A stretch of DNA of 64,000 nt from Nostoc calcicola FACHB-3891 (GCF_014697355.1 NZ_JACJRQ010000003.1:248001-312000), one strand, 5' to 3'; positions 18,767 through 29,086 are shown, counted from the first letter of the stretch. Notes: a model not told the origin generated them from the sequence alone. Program-made: numbers and translations.

Positions 18767-19897
18767 ATGGTAAAAGCAGCTACATCTACTAGGCGCAAAA
18801 CCAAGCTAAAATCACCTTTTGTTCCCACATGGGCAGATGATACTGAATTGGTGGGATTGGTGTTTGACCTTGAACCGACTACTTCCACTTCCCTCTATTC
18901 TCAATACACTATTGGTCTTCATGCTTGGTTTCTTGACCAAGTACGGCAATTCAACCCAGACCTTTCTGCATATCTCCACGATGGAGAATCAGAAAAACCG
19001 TTCAATATTTCGGCGCTGGAAGGTCAACTCCTCGCCAGTGGAAGACAACTGCAACTAGAAGCTAAGCAAATTTACCACTGGCATGTCAATGCTTTGTCTC
19101 AAAAAGTGGTACAGTTTCTTAGCCAATGGCTAGCCCAATTACCACAAACATTGGACTTAAGAAACGCTCCTCTTGAGATTAAACAGGTGAGTATTGCTCA
19201 TCCGCCTACTACCTACAAACAATTGTTAGAATTCCCCAAAGAAAAACGCTCTCACATCAATCTCAGCTTTGTCTCGCCTACCAGCTTTCGCCGCAAAGGC
19301 CATCATTTTCCTCTGCCGGTACCAGTTAATCTTTTTCACAGCTACCTGCGCCGCTGGAATGACTTTTCGGGAATGCCAATGGAACCAGAATCTTTTCTCG
19401 ATTGGATAGACGAAGGAGTAATCATCCATCAGCACCGCTTGGAGTCGGTGAAGGTAGCAGCTGGTAAAAGAGGTTCGGTGACTGGTTTCACAGGAGCAAT
19501 TTCTTGTGGTTTGAGTAAGCCAGCTTTAGCTAACTCTGAGTTTACTCGGTTGTTTTATGCTTTGGCACGACTGGCACCTTACTGCGGTACGGGACACAAA
19601 ACGACCTTTGGATTAGGACAAACTCGTTTAGATTGGGTGGAACCTGAGATGAACGTACCCACTCAAGTGCTGACAAATCTTTTGGGAGAACGCATTGATG
19701 AGTTGACAGCGCTATTCACCGCCCAACGAAAACGCACAGGAGGCGATCGCGCTGATAAAATTGCTTCTACATGGGCAACTATCCTAGCCCGCCGGGAAAT
19801 GGGAGAATCATTGCAGGTAATAGCCGAAGATTTAGAAATGCCTTACGCAACTGTAAAAACTTATGTAAAATTAGCCCGTCGAGCCTTGAGGGAGTGA
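18767..19897 (+). CDS. cas6: Cas6-family CRISPR endoribonuclease with C-terminal HTH
   Basis: A 376-residue RAMP-fold protein. The glycine-rich loop GTGHKTTFGLGQTRL (about residues 274-288) is the Cas6 signature. The central part has SFVSPTSFRRKGHHFPLPV, typical of cyanobacterial Cas6 proteins. After the RAMP region, residues about 305-376 form a sigma-like helix-turn-helix (GESLQVIAEDLEMPYATVKT), an unusual extension. Cas6 cuts pre-crRNA within repeats. No other cas gene and no array lie in the window, so it is an orphan here; a repeat-like hairpin in its leader suggests autoregulation. Confidence 0.85.
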   Translation: MVKAATSTRRKTKLKSPFVPTWADDTELVGLVFDLEPTTSTSLYSQYTIGLHAWFLDQVRQFNPDLSAYLHDGESEKPFNISALEGQLLASGRQLQLEAKQIYHWHVNALSQKVVQFLSQWLAQLPQTLDLRNAPLEIKQVSIAHPPTTYKQLLEFPKEKRSHINLSFVSPTSFRRKGHHFPLPVPVNLFHSYLRRWNDFSGMPMEPESFLDWIDEGVIIHQHRLESVKVAAGKRGSVTGFTGAISCGLSKPALANSEFTRLFYALARLAPYCGTGHKTTFGLGQTRLDWVEPEMNVPTQVLTNLLGERIDELTALFTAQRKRTGGDRADKIASTWATILARREMGESLQVIAEDLEMPYATVKTYVKLARRALRE

Positions 19898-19989
19898 TGG
19901 GAAGATGGGGTGGGAGGTAATTTTTCATTTTCCCCCTTGCCCCCCGCCCCCTGCCCCTCTGCCTCTTCCCATGCCCAATGCCCAAATTC

Positions 19990-21351
19990 TTATTCTGCAC
20001 CGAAGTTTGCGGATTCACAATACAAACGATACAGTTCACAGGAAAAGTTAGCGCGATCGCCCGCCAGTTTTACTAGCCCAATACTTTCTAATTTATAAGC
20101 AAGTATATATTCCAATTTTACACACTCTTGTGCAGCAATTAACTTTGTAACCGCAGCACCTAATTCTGGCTGCTCTTGAAGTGCTGTTAACAGTCGTCGT
20201 AAGTGGTCGTTATAAATTCCTGATTCAGTGGCTGCTTCTTGCAATAGCTCCTTTAAGGTCACGTTTCCCTGAGAAACGTGATACAAAGCCAGACGCACTA
20301 AATACGGATGTCCCCCTACCATTGACATCAGTTGCTTTGCTTGTTTACCATTTCTCCAATCTAGCCCATGACGTTGTGCTAAATCCTGCACCTGCTCCAT
20401 TGTCAATGGGGGTAGCTTTAATGGTAAGCCGATATTAAACGGCGATTGGTTGAGCTTTAAAGGAACATAAATTTCTGTTGAATAAGCTACAAGCAGCCGG
20501 AGTTTTTGCCAAATTTCTGTTTGTTTGGCTTGCTCGTGCCAAGAACGCAACAAGGGCAAAAATTCTTGAGCAATTGCCGGATACTCAAACACCCGATTTA
20601 CTTCGTTCAAGGCCAAAACAAGTGGACAAGTCAGATTTTCTAGCAAATATCTTTGAAAATAGTTCGTGCAGCTAACTTTGCTGCCGATTTCTTCGTCCCA
20701 ATAATCATCAAGCCTGGATTGTAGCTCTAATTTACTACTGATATTTGCACAAAACCAGCGTAAAAATTTATCAAGGTTGGCAAATATTGCTGAGTCTGCT
20801 TGCTGAAAGTCTAAATTCACACTGCGGTAACCAACAGATGCAGCGTAATCAATAATTCTTAGCATAAGCGAGCTTTTACCCATTTGGCTAGAACCTTTGA
20901 TGCGAATAACACATCCTGGCTCAATAATTTCTCTGTAAGCGAGTTCCTCAATTGGGGAGCGAGGGATATAAAAGCGGGAGGATAGCATTACTGGACCACT
21001 GGGAAATTCTAAGGTAGGAGGAGTATTGCTGGTGTGTTTCTCGATTAGTTGCTGTTGTGCTTTGGTGAGGGGGCGTACCTCTAGGGTGTGACGGAAGTTG
21101 GCTTTGCTAATCGGTTCTCCAAAAATTTCACTAAGTACATGCCACAACTGGGAAGCAATTTCTCTGATACTTTGTGCCCCATAGTGGGCTTCATCTGCCA
21201 TGTACCTGTAAGTTTTTCCCTCCCAGCATGAGCGCAACACTAATTCTTGCAGCGGTGTCAAAGGTTTTTTTTGGCTGACTAATAGAACTTGTAACACTTG
21301 ATCGATGTTCATTTTCTGGATGTGTAGGTCGCATTTTACCTTCATTGACAT
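19990..21351 (-). CDS. AAA_35-type ATPase-like protein with N-terminal HTH-like region
   Basis: A 453-residue protein. Residues about 14-110 are a helical region (LTPLQELVLRSCWEGKTYRYM) of the kind found at the N-terminus of many cyanobacterial signalling ATPases. Residues about 125-430 are an AAA_35 (PF14516-like) domain: YIPRSPIEELAYREI and Walker A GSSQMGKSS. The expected Walker B Asp residues are replaced (LALNEVNRVF has Asn where DE-D is usual), so hydrolysis may be impaired. No effector follows the ATPase. GGAG precedes the chosen ATG. Convergent with cas6. Function unknown; possibly regulatory. Confidence 0.78.
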   Translation of the reverse strand: MSMKVKCDLHIQKMNIDQVLQVLLVSQKKPLTPLQELVLRSCWEGKTYRYMADEAHYGAQSIREIASQLWHVLSEIFGEPISKANFRHTLEVRPLTKAQQQLIEKHTSNTPPTLEFPSGPVMLSSRFYIPRSPIEELAYREIIEPGCVIRIKGSSQMGKSSLMLRIIDYAASVGYRSVNLDFQQADSAIFANLDKFLRWFCANISSKLELQSRLDDYWDEEIGSKVSCTNYFQRYLLENLTCPLVLALNEVNRVFEYPAIAQEFLPLLRSWHEQAKQTEIWQKLRLLVAYSTEIYVPLKLNQSPFNIGLPLKLPPLTMEQVQDLAQRHGLDWRNGKQAKQLMSMVGGHPYLVRLALYHVSQGNVTLKELLQEAATESGIYNDHLRRLLTALQEQPELGAAVTKLIAAQECVKLEYILAYKLESIGLVKLAGDRANFSCELYRLYCESANFGAE

Positions 21352-21939
21352 CTAGGCAACTCCGACAACCCAAAATGTAGTCAATGTTCGGCTATGTTCT
21401 GGAGTTAGCAGCAGTGTTTTTTAGAAAAAGCCTACAAAACAAGTATTGACAATTAGACTTTTATCTGAAACATTTACTATACAATAATTACAATTATTTC
21501 AAAATCCCGTAATTTACAAAAATAAACAATTATTGAGTTAAATTCTACACTAAATCATGGTTTAATTTATACATTTACAATAAAAAATGTAGGCGATTTT
21601 TATAATTTAAGGGATATTTTTAGGGAAATTAAACAACAATTTTTTCTTTACTAAAGTTTTGGTCTCATTAAAAAATAATCTTGTTAGGCTAATCATAAAC
21701 TCCTAAGCCTTAGATATTTATTCTCCACAGAAAAAATATTATCTTAGCTAATTTTGTATTGCAGACATCCAATATTACTAGGTGATGTCTAAGGCGTTCT
21801 CGGTCTATCTACACAGATTAAATTCAGTAAAGTTGAGTTCTAATGCTAAACAGTTGACAAATTATGCTTATATGAAATAATTAACATCTATCTGTTTTGA
21901 TGGTCTGTAAAATTATTTAAATTTTATTTATGCTCCAAT
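21352..21939. other. Long AT-rich intergenic region, no gene recognised
   Basis: About 590 bp of very AT-rich DNA between two divergent genes. I found no ORF, repeat family or RNA signature. It probably holds the promoters of the AAA_35 gene and the first MscS gene. Confidence 0.5.
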
Positions 21940-23523
21940 ATGAACATATTAATTATTCTTGGTGAACTCAGCCTTGTAATTTTTGTTTTTTTATTAATCA
22001 ACTGGCTTGTCAACAAGGCGTTCAAGCTGCTCATTAAGTCGTCTATATTTAAGAATGAGGATAGGGGCATCAAAATCCTGCGGCGGAACATCACAGCGTT
22101 GTTGTTAGTTGTTTGTTTGGTGTCGTGTGTTGGGATTATAGCTGCCAATGGTTATTTAGTTTATCGTGGCGAAAACCTTCAACAGTACACACTAAACATG
22201 ATTCGCCGGATTCCATTAGAGTTTTGGATAACTCTAGGAATTGGCGTTGCTAAAAGTATTGGCACTTTGATATCAGCAGCGATCGCGGTGAAGTTCATCA
22301 ATTATTGGCTGAAAGTAGCTAAGATTCGCGCCAAGAACTTAGAAAGAAGTACTGCTGACGATGAAAGTATTGATTCTTTATTCCGCGCCCTTAATCAAAG
22401 AGTCAGTGGCGGAATTTGGCTGTGGGCTGCAATTTTGTGTGCCGAGTTTCTCAAATTACCCCCAGTAGTTTCGCAATATCTGTACATCGCGCTGCGGATT
22501 TATCTAATAATTGCCGTCGGGTTGCTGATACTCAAAGCAGTGGCGGCGGTAGTTGATAGCCTCGATGCTTTGAGTCTCAGATACTCTAGCCCTGATAACC
22601 TCCTGAGATTCTACGATCGCCTCAGACACCTGATACCCTTTTTAAAGCGGTGTCTGGAATTTGTAATTTATGTCTGCATGGCGACATTGGTAATTCAGCA
22701 GGTACAGTTAATCGCCAATGTCGCAGTTTTTGGCGAGCGAGTTATCAAAATCATCGCCATTATCTTCGTTAGTCGGGCGTTGTTTGAGGTCATCTACTTA
22801 TTTATTGAAGAAGTGCTGTTCAAAAACCAGGATCTGACTGACATTCAAAGAAGTAGACGCCTGACTCTGATTCCTCTGTTTCGTAGTTTCTTACAATATT
22901 TAATTTACTTCGGCGCGATCGTTTCCATTCTCTATACCCTCAACATCGATCCAACTCCCATACTTGCAGGTGCGGGTATTGTGGGTATAGCTGTGGGTTT
23001 AGGGGCACAAACACTAATTAACGATATTGTCTGCGGCTTCTTTATTCTGTTTGAAAACTACTACTTAGTGGGTGATTATATTGAAGCTGGAAAAAGTGAA
23101 GAAAGAATTGTGGAAGGTATTGTCGAGGCAATAGAACTGAGAACCACTCGTGTGAGACATCCCAATGGTCAATTACAGATTATTCAGAATGGGAATATTG
23201 GCTCAATTACTAATTACTCCAAACAATATATCTTTGCAGTAGTAGAAATTGGTGTTCCTTATGATTCCAACTTAGTTGATGTCTACAAAGTGATTGAGGA
23301 GGTGGGAGTGCAGTTAAAAGCAGATTATCCAGATGTACTCGAAGGTACACAGGTGGATGGAGTGGAAAGTCTTGGTGAATCTAACTTGTTGCTGCGGACA
23401 TTGACGAAAGTCAAACCAGGAAAACATCTGCAAATCCAGCGCATTCTTCGCAAGATTTTTACACATGCCCTGCTGCGGGAAGGAATTGTCATTCCCAGTC
23501 GTGTTGAAACTGCTGAAGATTAA
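21940..23523 (+). CDS. MscS-family mechanosensitive channel protein (1)
   Basis: A 527-residue membrane protein with about seven to eight helices. The C-terminal half is the MscS core: pore helix PILAGAGIVGIAVGLGAQTL, then NDIVCGFFILFENYYLVGDYI, and a beta domain with LRTTRVRHPNGQLQIIQNG. The N-terminal helices are an extension beyond the E. coli MscS length (286 residues). It likely releases solutes on hypo-osmotic shock. A paralogue follows 123 bp downstream, probably cotranscribed. Confidence 0.88.
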   Translation: MNILIILGELSLVIFVFLLINWLVNKAFKLLIKSSIFKNEDRGIKILRRNITALLLVVCLVSCVGIIAANGYLVYRGENLQQYTLNMIRRIPLEFWITLGIGVAKSIGTLISAAIAVKFINYWLKVAKIRAKNLERSTADDESIDSLFRALNQRVSGGIWLWAAILCAEFLKLPPVVSQYLYIALRIYLIIAVGLLILKAVAAVVDSLDALSLRYSSPDNLLRFYDRLRHLIPFLKRCLEFVIYVCMATLVIQQVQLIANVAVFGERVIKIIAIIFVSRALFEVIYLFIEEVLFKNQDLTDIQRSRRLTLIPLFRSFLQYLIYFGAIVSILYTLNIDPTPILAGAGIVGIAVGLGAQTLINDIVCGFFILFENYYLVGDYIEAGKSEERIVEGIVEAIELRTTRVRHPNGQLQIIQNGNIGSITNYSKQYIFAVVEIGVPYDSNLVDVYKVIEEVGVQLKADYPDVLEGTQVDGVESLGESNLLLRTLTKVKPGKHLQIQRILRKIFTHALLREGIVIPSRVETAED

Positions 23524-23646
23524 TTTACCACTCTTTTTTAACCAGATAAAATTCCGGAGTCATTCAATTTTGGATTTGAGATTTTTCCTGCAATCCCAAA
23601 TCCAGCACCAAAAGTTTTACATTAGAAGATTTGAGGTAAATAGCAA

Positions 23647-25299
23647 ATGATTTATACCCTCATTGCCCAAGCGGCAGAATCTACGTCAAAAGCGCCCGTA
23701 GCACCGGCGCCGCCGACTTTCCCGACGGCAGCACAAATCACTACTTTCTTATATACATTTGGTGCATCTGTAATTGTTTGCTTTGTCATCTACATATTAC
23801 TCTTTTATATACTGCGATCGTTTCTGAGGCGCACAGAAAAAGATACAGGTCTGCTAATTCTTGCGATTTCACAAATTCCGGCGATCGCAATTTTTCTGTT
23901 TGTGAGTCTCAAAATATCGCTGTTCCAATTAGGTTCAGGAGGAATCATCGATTGGATTGGGCAAGGACTCACAGCTTTGCTAATTGCAGCTTTGACTTAC
24001 TTGATAAGTCTGTTATTTACCGAAGCAGCAGTTGCCTACTTGAAAGACTATGCCCGCAAAACTGAAGCTGTTTGGGATGACGTATTAATTCCACTACTGC
24101 AAAACTTTATCCCAGTAATTACATATATAATTGGCATCTCGCTGTTTTTCAGCAGCCTGGGAGTTGACTTAAGCGGAATTGGTTTAGCGATAGGTAGTAT
24201 CACCGTAGTTTTGGGATTAGCAGTCAAAGATATTTTAAGTGATTTTTTCAGCGGGTTGGTCTTGTTAGTTGACACACCCTTTAAATTTGGAGATGTCATC
24301 TCCATGCCGGATGGTTCAATTGCAATTATCAAACAAATTGGTATTCGGGTAACTAAACTATATTTGATTAACGAGCATTGTGAGGTTTATGTACCGAACA
24401 CATCGTTAGGAGGTCAAAATATAGTCAACCTCAGTCGTCCTACAACTCACTATGCTTATACAATTCAAGTGTCAGTCAGAGTTGATGCTGATGCAGTGGT
24501 AGCAACAAATATTTTGCAAGAAATTATCATCGGGCATCCAGATACCTTAGGTGATATCGATGAAAAACTTGGATGCTTAGACAGTTTTGCTGCATTAAGA
24601 GAAGCAGAGGGCAATAAACTGTCAAAGAAAGAAGCAGGACGGCTGCGTTTATTAGTTGAAAAAGATGTCAACAACCAACTGCAAAAACTTGAAGAGGCAT
24701 TTGAAGAATTCGTGAGAGAAATCAAGCAGCTAGAAAAGGGGGGATTGAATCCAGAAGAACTGAGAATTATCCAGAAAAACTATCTAGAAGTATTGAATAT
24801 TGTTGGTCTGGCAGTGATTACAGAACGTAAAGGTAAACGACTGCGATCGCGCCTAGAAGAACAACTAACTGGAAAAGCAACTTTGATTGGCTTGATTCGT
24901 GAATGGTATCAAACTTGGTTAAAAGACCCCGATTTAGTATTTGAAGACCAAAATATTTTACCAGATGAATGGGAGCAAAAGATTGAACTGTTGAAAATTA
25001 AACTGAATAAAATATTTCAGAAAATTTCTAATCCTGGAGTAGATGAAACTAGATTAGATGACTACTCAGTAAAATTTGTTGAATGGTTACATGACAATTT
25101 TAAAGAATCTAATACTGCCTGGAAAGAACCACAAGTTCAGCTAACTGATATCCAAGGGTCTGCGATGCAATTTTCTGTGAGGTTCTACGTTGATAATATT
25201 CAATTAGAACACTGGCGGCGTGGTAACCGCGTCCAAAATGAGGTACGTCGAGAAATGGTACGGCGGTTAAGACAAGCTTATATTTACACACTAGGATGA
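23647..25299 (+). CDS. MscS-family mechanosensitive channel protein (2)
   Basis: A 550-residue paralogue-type MscS protein. It has N-terminal helices, a pore segment GIGLAIGSITVVLGLAVKDI followed by LSDFFSGLVLLVDTPFKFGDVI, and the beta domain up to about residue 270. The C-terminal 280 residues are charged and helical (EKDVNNQLQKLEEAFEEFV), an unusual cytoplasmic extension that could mediate regulation. It lies directly after MscS 1. Confidence 0.88.
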   Translation: MIYTLIAQAAESTSKAPVAPAPPTFPTAAQITTFLYTFGASVIVCFVIYILLFYILRSFLRRTEKDTGLLILAISQIPAIAIFLFVSLKISLFQLGSGGIIDWIGQGLTALLIAALTYLISLLFTEAAVAYLKDYARKTEAVWDDVLIPLLQNFIPVITYIIGISLFFSSLGVDLSGIGLAIGSITVVLGLAVKDILSDFFSGLVLLVDTPFKFGDVISMPDGSIAIIKQIGIRVTKLYLINEHCEVYVPNTSLGGQNIVNLSRPTTHYAYTIQVSVRVDADAVVATNILQEIIIGHPDTLGDIDEKLGCLDSFAALREAEGNKLSKKEAGRLRLLVEKDVNNQLQKLEEAFEEFVREIKQLEKGGLNPEELRIIQKNYLEVLNIVGLAVITERKGKRLRSRLEEQLTGKATLIGLIREWYQTWLKDPDLVFEDQNILPDEWEQKIELLKIKLNKIFQKISNPGVDETRLDDYSVKFVEWLHDNFKESNTAWKEPQVQLTDIQGSAMQFSVRFYVDNIQLEHWRRGNRVQNEVRREMVRRLRQAYIYTLG

Positions 25300-25473
25300 T
25301 GAAATAGATGGGGAGATGGGGAGATGGGGAGCAAATAATTGTCCCTACCTCTCCACGTTCTTACTTGATTACAAAAAAACAGCTTAGTTGGGAGTAGGGA
25401 GTCTCATATCTTGCACCAGCCTCATCATCGAAAACAAAAATTACTCAGTAGTTAAGCTTTTCGCAGCTCAAGC

Positions 25474-25523
25474 CAGGGACTCAAAGTCCCTGTCTAATAG
25501 CTCAAGTCCTCTATAAGAGGACT
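25474..25523. repeat. Twin hairpin intergenic repeat
   Basis: Two adjacent perfect stems: CAGGGAC-TCAAA-GTCCCTG (25474-25492) and AGTCCTCT-ATA-AGAGGACT (25505-25523). They resemble a common Nostoc-type intergenic repeat rather than an intrinsic terminator, as no T tract follows. The rest of 25300-25751 contains GGGGAGAT and CTACTCC heptamer/octamer repeats and no gene. Confidence 0.6.
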
Positions 25524-25751
25524 GAAAATTAAATTGATTTACTGTAATAGAAATGACGTTATTTTTCTATATTCATGGATGCGTAAAGGTGCAAAATCTG
25601 AGGAGTAGGGAGTAGAGATGTGATGCGAAAAACTATCTTTTGGGGGTCTTTTGCCCCCTAAAAATCAAATAATTTATGTCGAGATACGTAGTAAGAGACA
25701 TAAAACGTCATTATTCCAATCCCATGTCTTTAGGTATGGGTTCCCTACTCC

Positions 25752-28196
25752 CTACTCCCTTTTGAATTCTGTACTTGCTATTTGTAAAAGAGTTTTCAAT
25801 ACAGAGTCAGGATTAAGGCTGATGGAATTAATGCCTTGCTGGACTAAAAATTGAGCAAATTCGGGATAATCACTGGGTGCTTGTCCGCAAATACCAATTT
25901 TCCGTCCGTGCTTTTTAACTGTAGCTATGGCTTTGGCAATCATTAGCTTCACCGCTTCATTTCGTTCATCAAATAAATGGGCTACTAATTCCGAATCTCT
26001 ATCTACTCCTAATGTTAATTGTGTCAGGTCATTGGAGCCAATTGAGAACCCATCAAAGATTTCACAAAACTCATCTGCCAACTGCACATTACTAGGCAAT
26101 TCGCACATCACATAAACTTGTAAACCGTTTTCTCCCCGCACTAAACCATGCTTGGCCATTTCTAATAAGACGCGCTGGCCTTCTTTGGGAGTGCGACAAA
26201 ATGGCACCATTAAAATTACATTACTTAAACCCATGCGATCGCGGACATTTTTCATCGCTAAACATTCCAAAGCAAAGCCTTGACGGTAGCGTTCATCGTA
26301 GTAGCGAGAAGCACCGCGCCACCCCAACATAGGGTTTTCTTCTTGGGGTTCAAAGGGCTTACCACCCAAAAGGTTAGCATATTCATTACTCTTGAAATCT
26401 GACAGACGCACAATCACAGGTTTGGGATAAAAAGCCGCTGCGATCGTGCCAATACCTTGAGCTAGTTTATCAATAAAGTAGGCGCTTTTATCTTCGTATT
26501 GGGCAGTTAATTCAGCAATTTGAGATTTGGCAAATTCATCCTCTAATTCATCAAAATTAATTAATGCTAATGGATGCGTCTTAATATGATTAGCAATAAT
26601 AAATTCCATCCGCGCTAATCCCACTCCATCATTCGGGATAGCAGCATAACTTAATGCTTCTTCTGGATTACCCACATTCATCATAATTTTAGTACGAATC
26701 TGGGGCAAATTTTCTAGTGCTAATTCTTGCACTTCATAGGGCAATAAACCTTGGTAAACTTTGCCAGTTTCACCTTCAGCACAAGAAACGGTAATTTCTT
26801 GTCCTGTTTTCAATATATTAGTGGCATTACTACAACCAACTATGGCAGGAATTCCGATTTCTCTGGCGATAATTGCACTATGACAAGTACGCCCACCTTG
26901 GTTGGTGACAATTGCACTAGCACGTTTCATGATTGGTTCCCAGTCGGGATCGGTGCGATTTGTGACTAGCACATCTCCCGGTTGAAACTGGTTAATTTGC
27001 CGCACATCCACAATCACTCTGGCTTTACCTTGTCCAATCATTTCACCCACACTCCGCCCTGTGACTAACACCTCACCTTTTCGTTGTAAGTGATAAGTGC
27101 GGAGAACATTTTTAGATTTTTGAGATTGTACTGTTTCGGGACGCGCTTGGACGATAAAAAGTTCATTGGTAATCCCGTCTTTTGCCCATTCGATGTCCAT
27201 TGGTGTGTAGACACCGCGTACTTGTGAGTAATGTTCTTCAATTAAGCAACAGGCTTGGGCTAATTCTAAAATTTCTTCGTCACTCAGGGCATATTTTAAG
27301 CGATCGCTTGCCGCAACAGGTATATTTTTGGTCAATTTCGATCCGCCAGTATCATAGACCATCTTGATTTCTTTTGTACCCAAGCGCTTTTCTAAAATTG
27401 GGCGATATCCTTGTTTCAAGGTCGGTTTAAATACTAAGTATTCGTCTGGGTTGACCGCCCCCTGAACAACATTTTCTCCTAAACCATAGGCAGCAGTAAT
27501 TAATGCTACATCTTGAAACCCTGTTTCAGTATCAATAGAGAACATCACACCAGATGTTGCCAAATCAGAACGCACCATTTTTTGTACGCCTACCGACAGA
27601 GCAATGCTAAAGTGGTCAAAGCCTTTGAGTTCGCGGTAAGAAATAGCACGGTCAGTATAGATTGAGGCAAAGCACTTGTGACAAGCTTCTAGTACACCTT
27701 GCAAACCGTGGACATTGAGGTAGGTTTCTTGTTGTCCGGCAAAGCTAGCATCAGGTAAATCTTCTGCTGTGGCGCTAGAACGGACTGCGACATCGGTATT
27801 AGCACCATATTGTTTCTCAAGGTTTTGATAAGCTTCGGTAATTGCTTGTTGCAATTCTAGTGGAAAGGGAGTTTGCAGCATTAAAGCCCGTACTTGCTTG
27901 CCGATACAATGGAGATTGTTAACATCTTCTATATTTAAATCTGCAAATAATTGCCGTAATTTTGGTTCTAAACCTGCCGAAGAGATAAAGTACTGATAAG
28001 CATAAGCTGTAGTCGCAAATCCTGTAGGAATTTTGATGCCTTTGGGTATTAGCTGCTGAATCATTTCTCCGAGTGAAGCGTTCTTACCACCCACAAGGGG
28101 GATATCTGCTATCCCCACTGCATCTAGTTGTAATACCAGGGCTTGTTGTTTGGCGTTTTGACTTGGGGTTTTTTGAGTAACAAATGTTTCAAGCAT
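25752..28196 (-). CDS. ppsA: Phosphoenolpyruvate synthase
   Basis: An 814-residue pyruvate, water dikinase, which converts pyruvate and ATP to PEP, AMP and phosphate. Domains: N-terminal PPDK-type ATP-grasp (VGGKNASLGEMIQQL, AVRSSATAEDLPDASFAGQQET), a swivelling phosphohistidine domain with GGRTCHSAIIARE (catalytic His), and a C-terminal TIM barrel ending FSIGSNDLTQLTLGVDRDS and the CGQAPSDYPEFA active-site region. Length is normal. It opens a set of central-carbon and fermentation genes and carries the 17-bp tandem motif 105 bp upstream of the start. Confidence 0.96.
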   Translation of the reverse strand: MLETFVTQKTPSQNAKQQALVLQLDAVGIADIPLVGGKNASLGEMIQQLIPKGIKIPTGFATTAYAYQYFISSAGLEPKLRQLFADLNIEDVNNLHCIGKQVRALMLQTPFPLELQQAITEAYQNLEKQYGANTDVAVRSSATAEDLPDASFAGQQETYLNVHGLQGVLEACHKCFASIYTDRAISYRELKGFDHFSIALSVGVQKMVRSDLATSGVMFSIDTETGFQDVALITAAYGLGENVVQGAVNPDEYLVFKPTLKQGYRPILEKRLGTKEIKMVYDTGGSKLTKNIPVAASDRLKYALSDEEILELAQACCLIEEHYSQVRGVYTPMDIEWAKDGITNELFIVQARPETVQSQKSKNVLRTYHLQRKGEVLVTGRSVGEMIGQGKARVIVDVRQINQFQPGDVLVTNRTDPDWEPIMKRASAIVTNQGGRTCHSAIIAREIGIPAIVGCSNATNILKTGQEITVSCAEGETGKVYQGLLPYEVQELALENLPQIRTKIMMNVGNPEEALSYAAIPNDGVGLARMEFIIANHIKTHPLALINFDELEDEFAKSQIAELTAQYEDKSAYFIDKLAQGIGTIAAAFYPKPVIVRLSDFKSNEYANLLGGKPFEPQEENPMLGWRGASRYYDERYRQGFALECLAMKNVRDRMGLSNVILMVPFCRTPKEGQRVLLEMAKHGLVRGENGLQVYVMCELPSNVQLADEFCEIFDGFSIGSNDLTQLTLGVDRDSELVAHLFDERNEAVKLMIAKAIATVKKHGRKIGICGQAPSDYPEFAQFLVQQGINSISLNPDSVLKTLLQIASTEFKRE

Positions 28197-28301
28197 GGGA
28201 AATTTTCCTTAAATGCATTCTCGCTACTGTTACTCCAGAGGGCTTTGTCTGGCTTTTATACACCCTCTTGAGTCTCACACCTTTGGTTATAGGAAGATAA
28301 T

Positions 28302-28318
28302 TTGAGGAACTTGTGAGG
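28302..28318 (-). promoter_or_regulatory. 17-bp tandem motif upstream of ppsA
   Basis: On the minus strand CCTCACAAGTTCCTCAA: two CTCA half-sites 11 bp apart, 105 bp before the ppsA start codon. The same motif occurs at five more promoters in the window. Confidence 0.6.
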
Positions 28319-28377
28319 TTATGACAACTTTGTTGTTTTTGTTGTTACTTACTTGTACAGAGGCGATCGCAATTGCA

Positions 28378-28599
28378 TCAGTCTTCGCTCCAATCTTCAC
28401 GACCTAAGAGATCTATAATCTTATCCCGAAGCAAAAATTCGTTTTTTTCTAGCTCAAGTTCCACACAAATCCAATCACGACCGGGAATATATCTGCACAA
28501 AGCATAAATTGGCTCGTTACGACGAATTGCTCCTTTTTGAACGAGTTCACGGGCTTCATCTTTGATAGCTTGAATGTCATATTTAACAAGAGTATCCAT
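28378..28599 (-). CDS. DUF4327 family protein
   Basis: A 73-residue cyanobacterial protein with the DUF4327 pattern: YDIQAIKDEARELVQKG, PIYALCRYIPGRDWICVE and a C-terminal DLLGREDW. I chose the ATG at 28599 because GAGGAG lies 8 nt before it; the upstream ATG at 28614 overlaps that site. Function unknown. It carries its own copy of the tandem motif 81 bp upstream, which ties it to the hydrogenase and fermentation genes. Confidence 0.8.
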   Translation of the reverse strand: MDTLVKYDIQAIKDEARELVQKGAIRRNEPIYALCRYIPGRDWICVELELEKNEFLLRDKIIDLLGREDWSED

Positions 28600-28680
28600 A
28601 ACAAAACTCCTCAATGGTAACTAGGCAGGTTTAGCCTAAGTATCGACACTTGGACTCTAATTTCAGCTTATCGAAAGTAT

Positions 28681-28697
28681 TTGAGGATTTTGTGAAG
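28681..28697 (-). promoter_or_regulatory. 17-bp tandem motif upstream of the DUF4327 gene
   Basis: On the minus strand CTTCACAAAATCCTCAA, half-sites 11 bp apart, 81 bp before the start. One base departs from CTCA in the first half-site. Confidence 0.5.
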
Positions 28698-29086
28698 ATT
28701 GAAAATTAATTTTCTCAATTATTCCCCTTTAATAGTGCCTAGCAATTATGGTATGGTTAATGTTTAAATCACCTTCGATCGAGTCTAGCTAATTACTGAT
28801 AATTTCAATCCATCAGTGAACCGTATTTCGCCATATTTGTGTATTTTTTAGATCGAGTATTCACTCAGTCTTGATATTACATTAAGCTTTGTAAGTAGAG
28901 AAAAGTAAGAAAGGTTCTTTGTCTATAAAGGTTAGTGGGAGTGATTTATGCTTTCTGATTCTGTATTTAACTTCAGAATTTACTGAAAAATTTTCCTAAA
29001 TTGATACCAATAAATCGAATTATCACAAGCATTTAAATACCGGAAATCATTGGATTTATTAGCTTACTGAATTAATAAATGTAGCT
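28698..29086. other. Intergenic region before the P-type ATPase gene
   Basis: AT-rich, no gene seen. No strong copy of the tandem motif faces the ATPase gene, although one faces the DUF4327 gene on the other strand. Confidence 0.5.
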
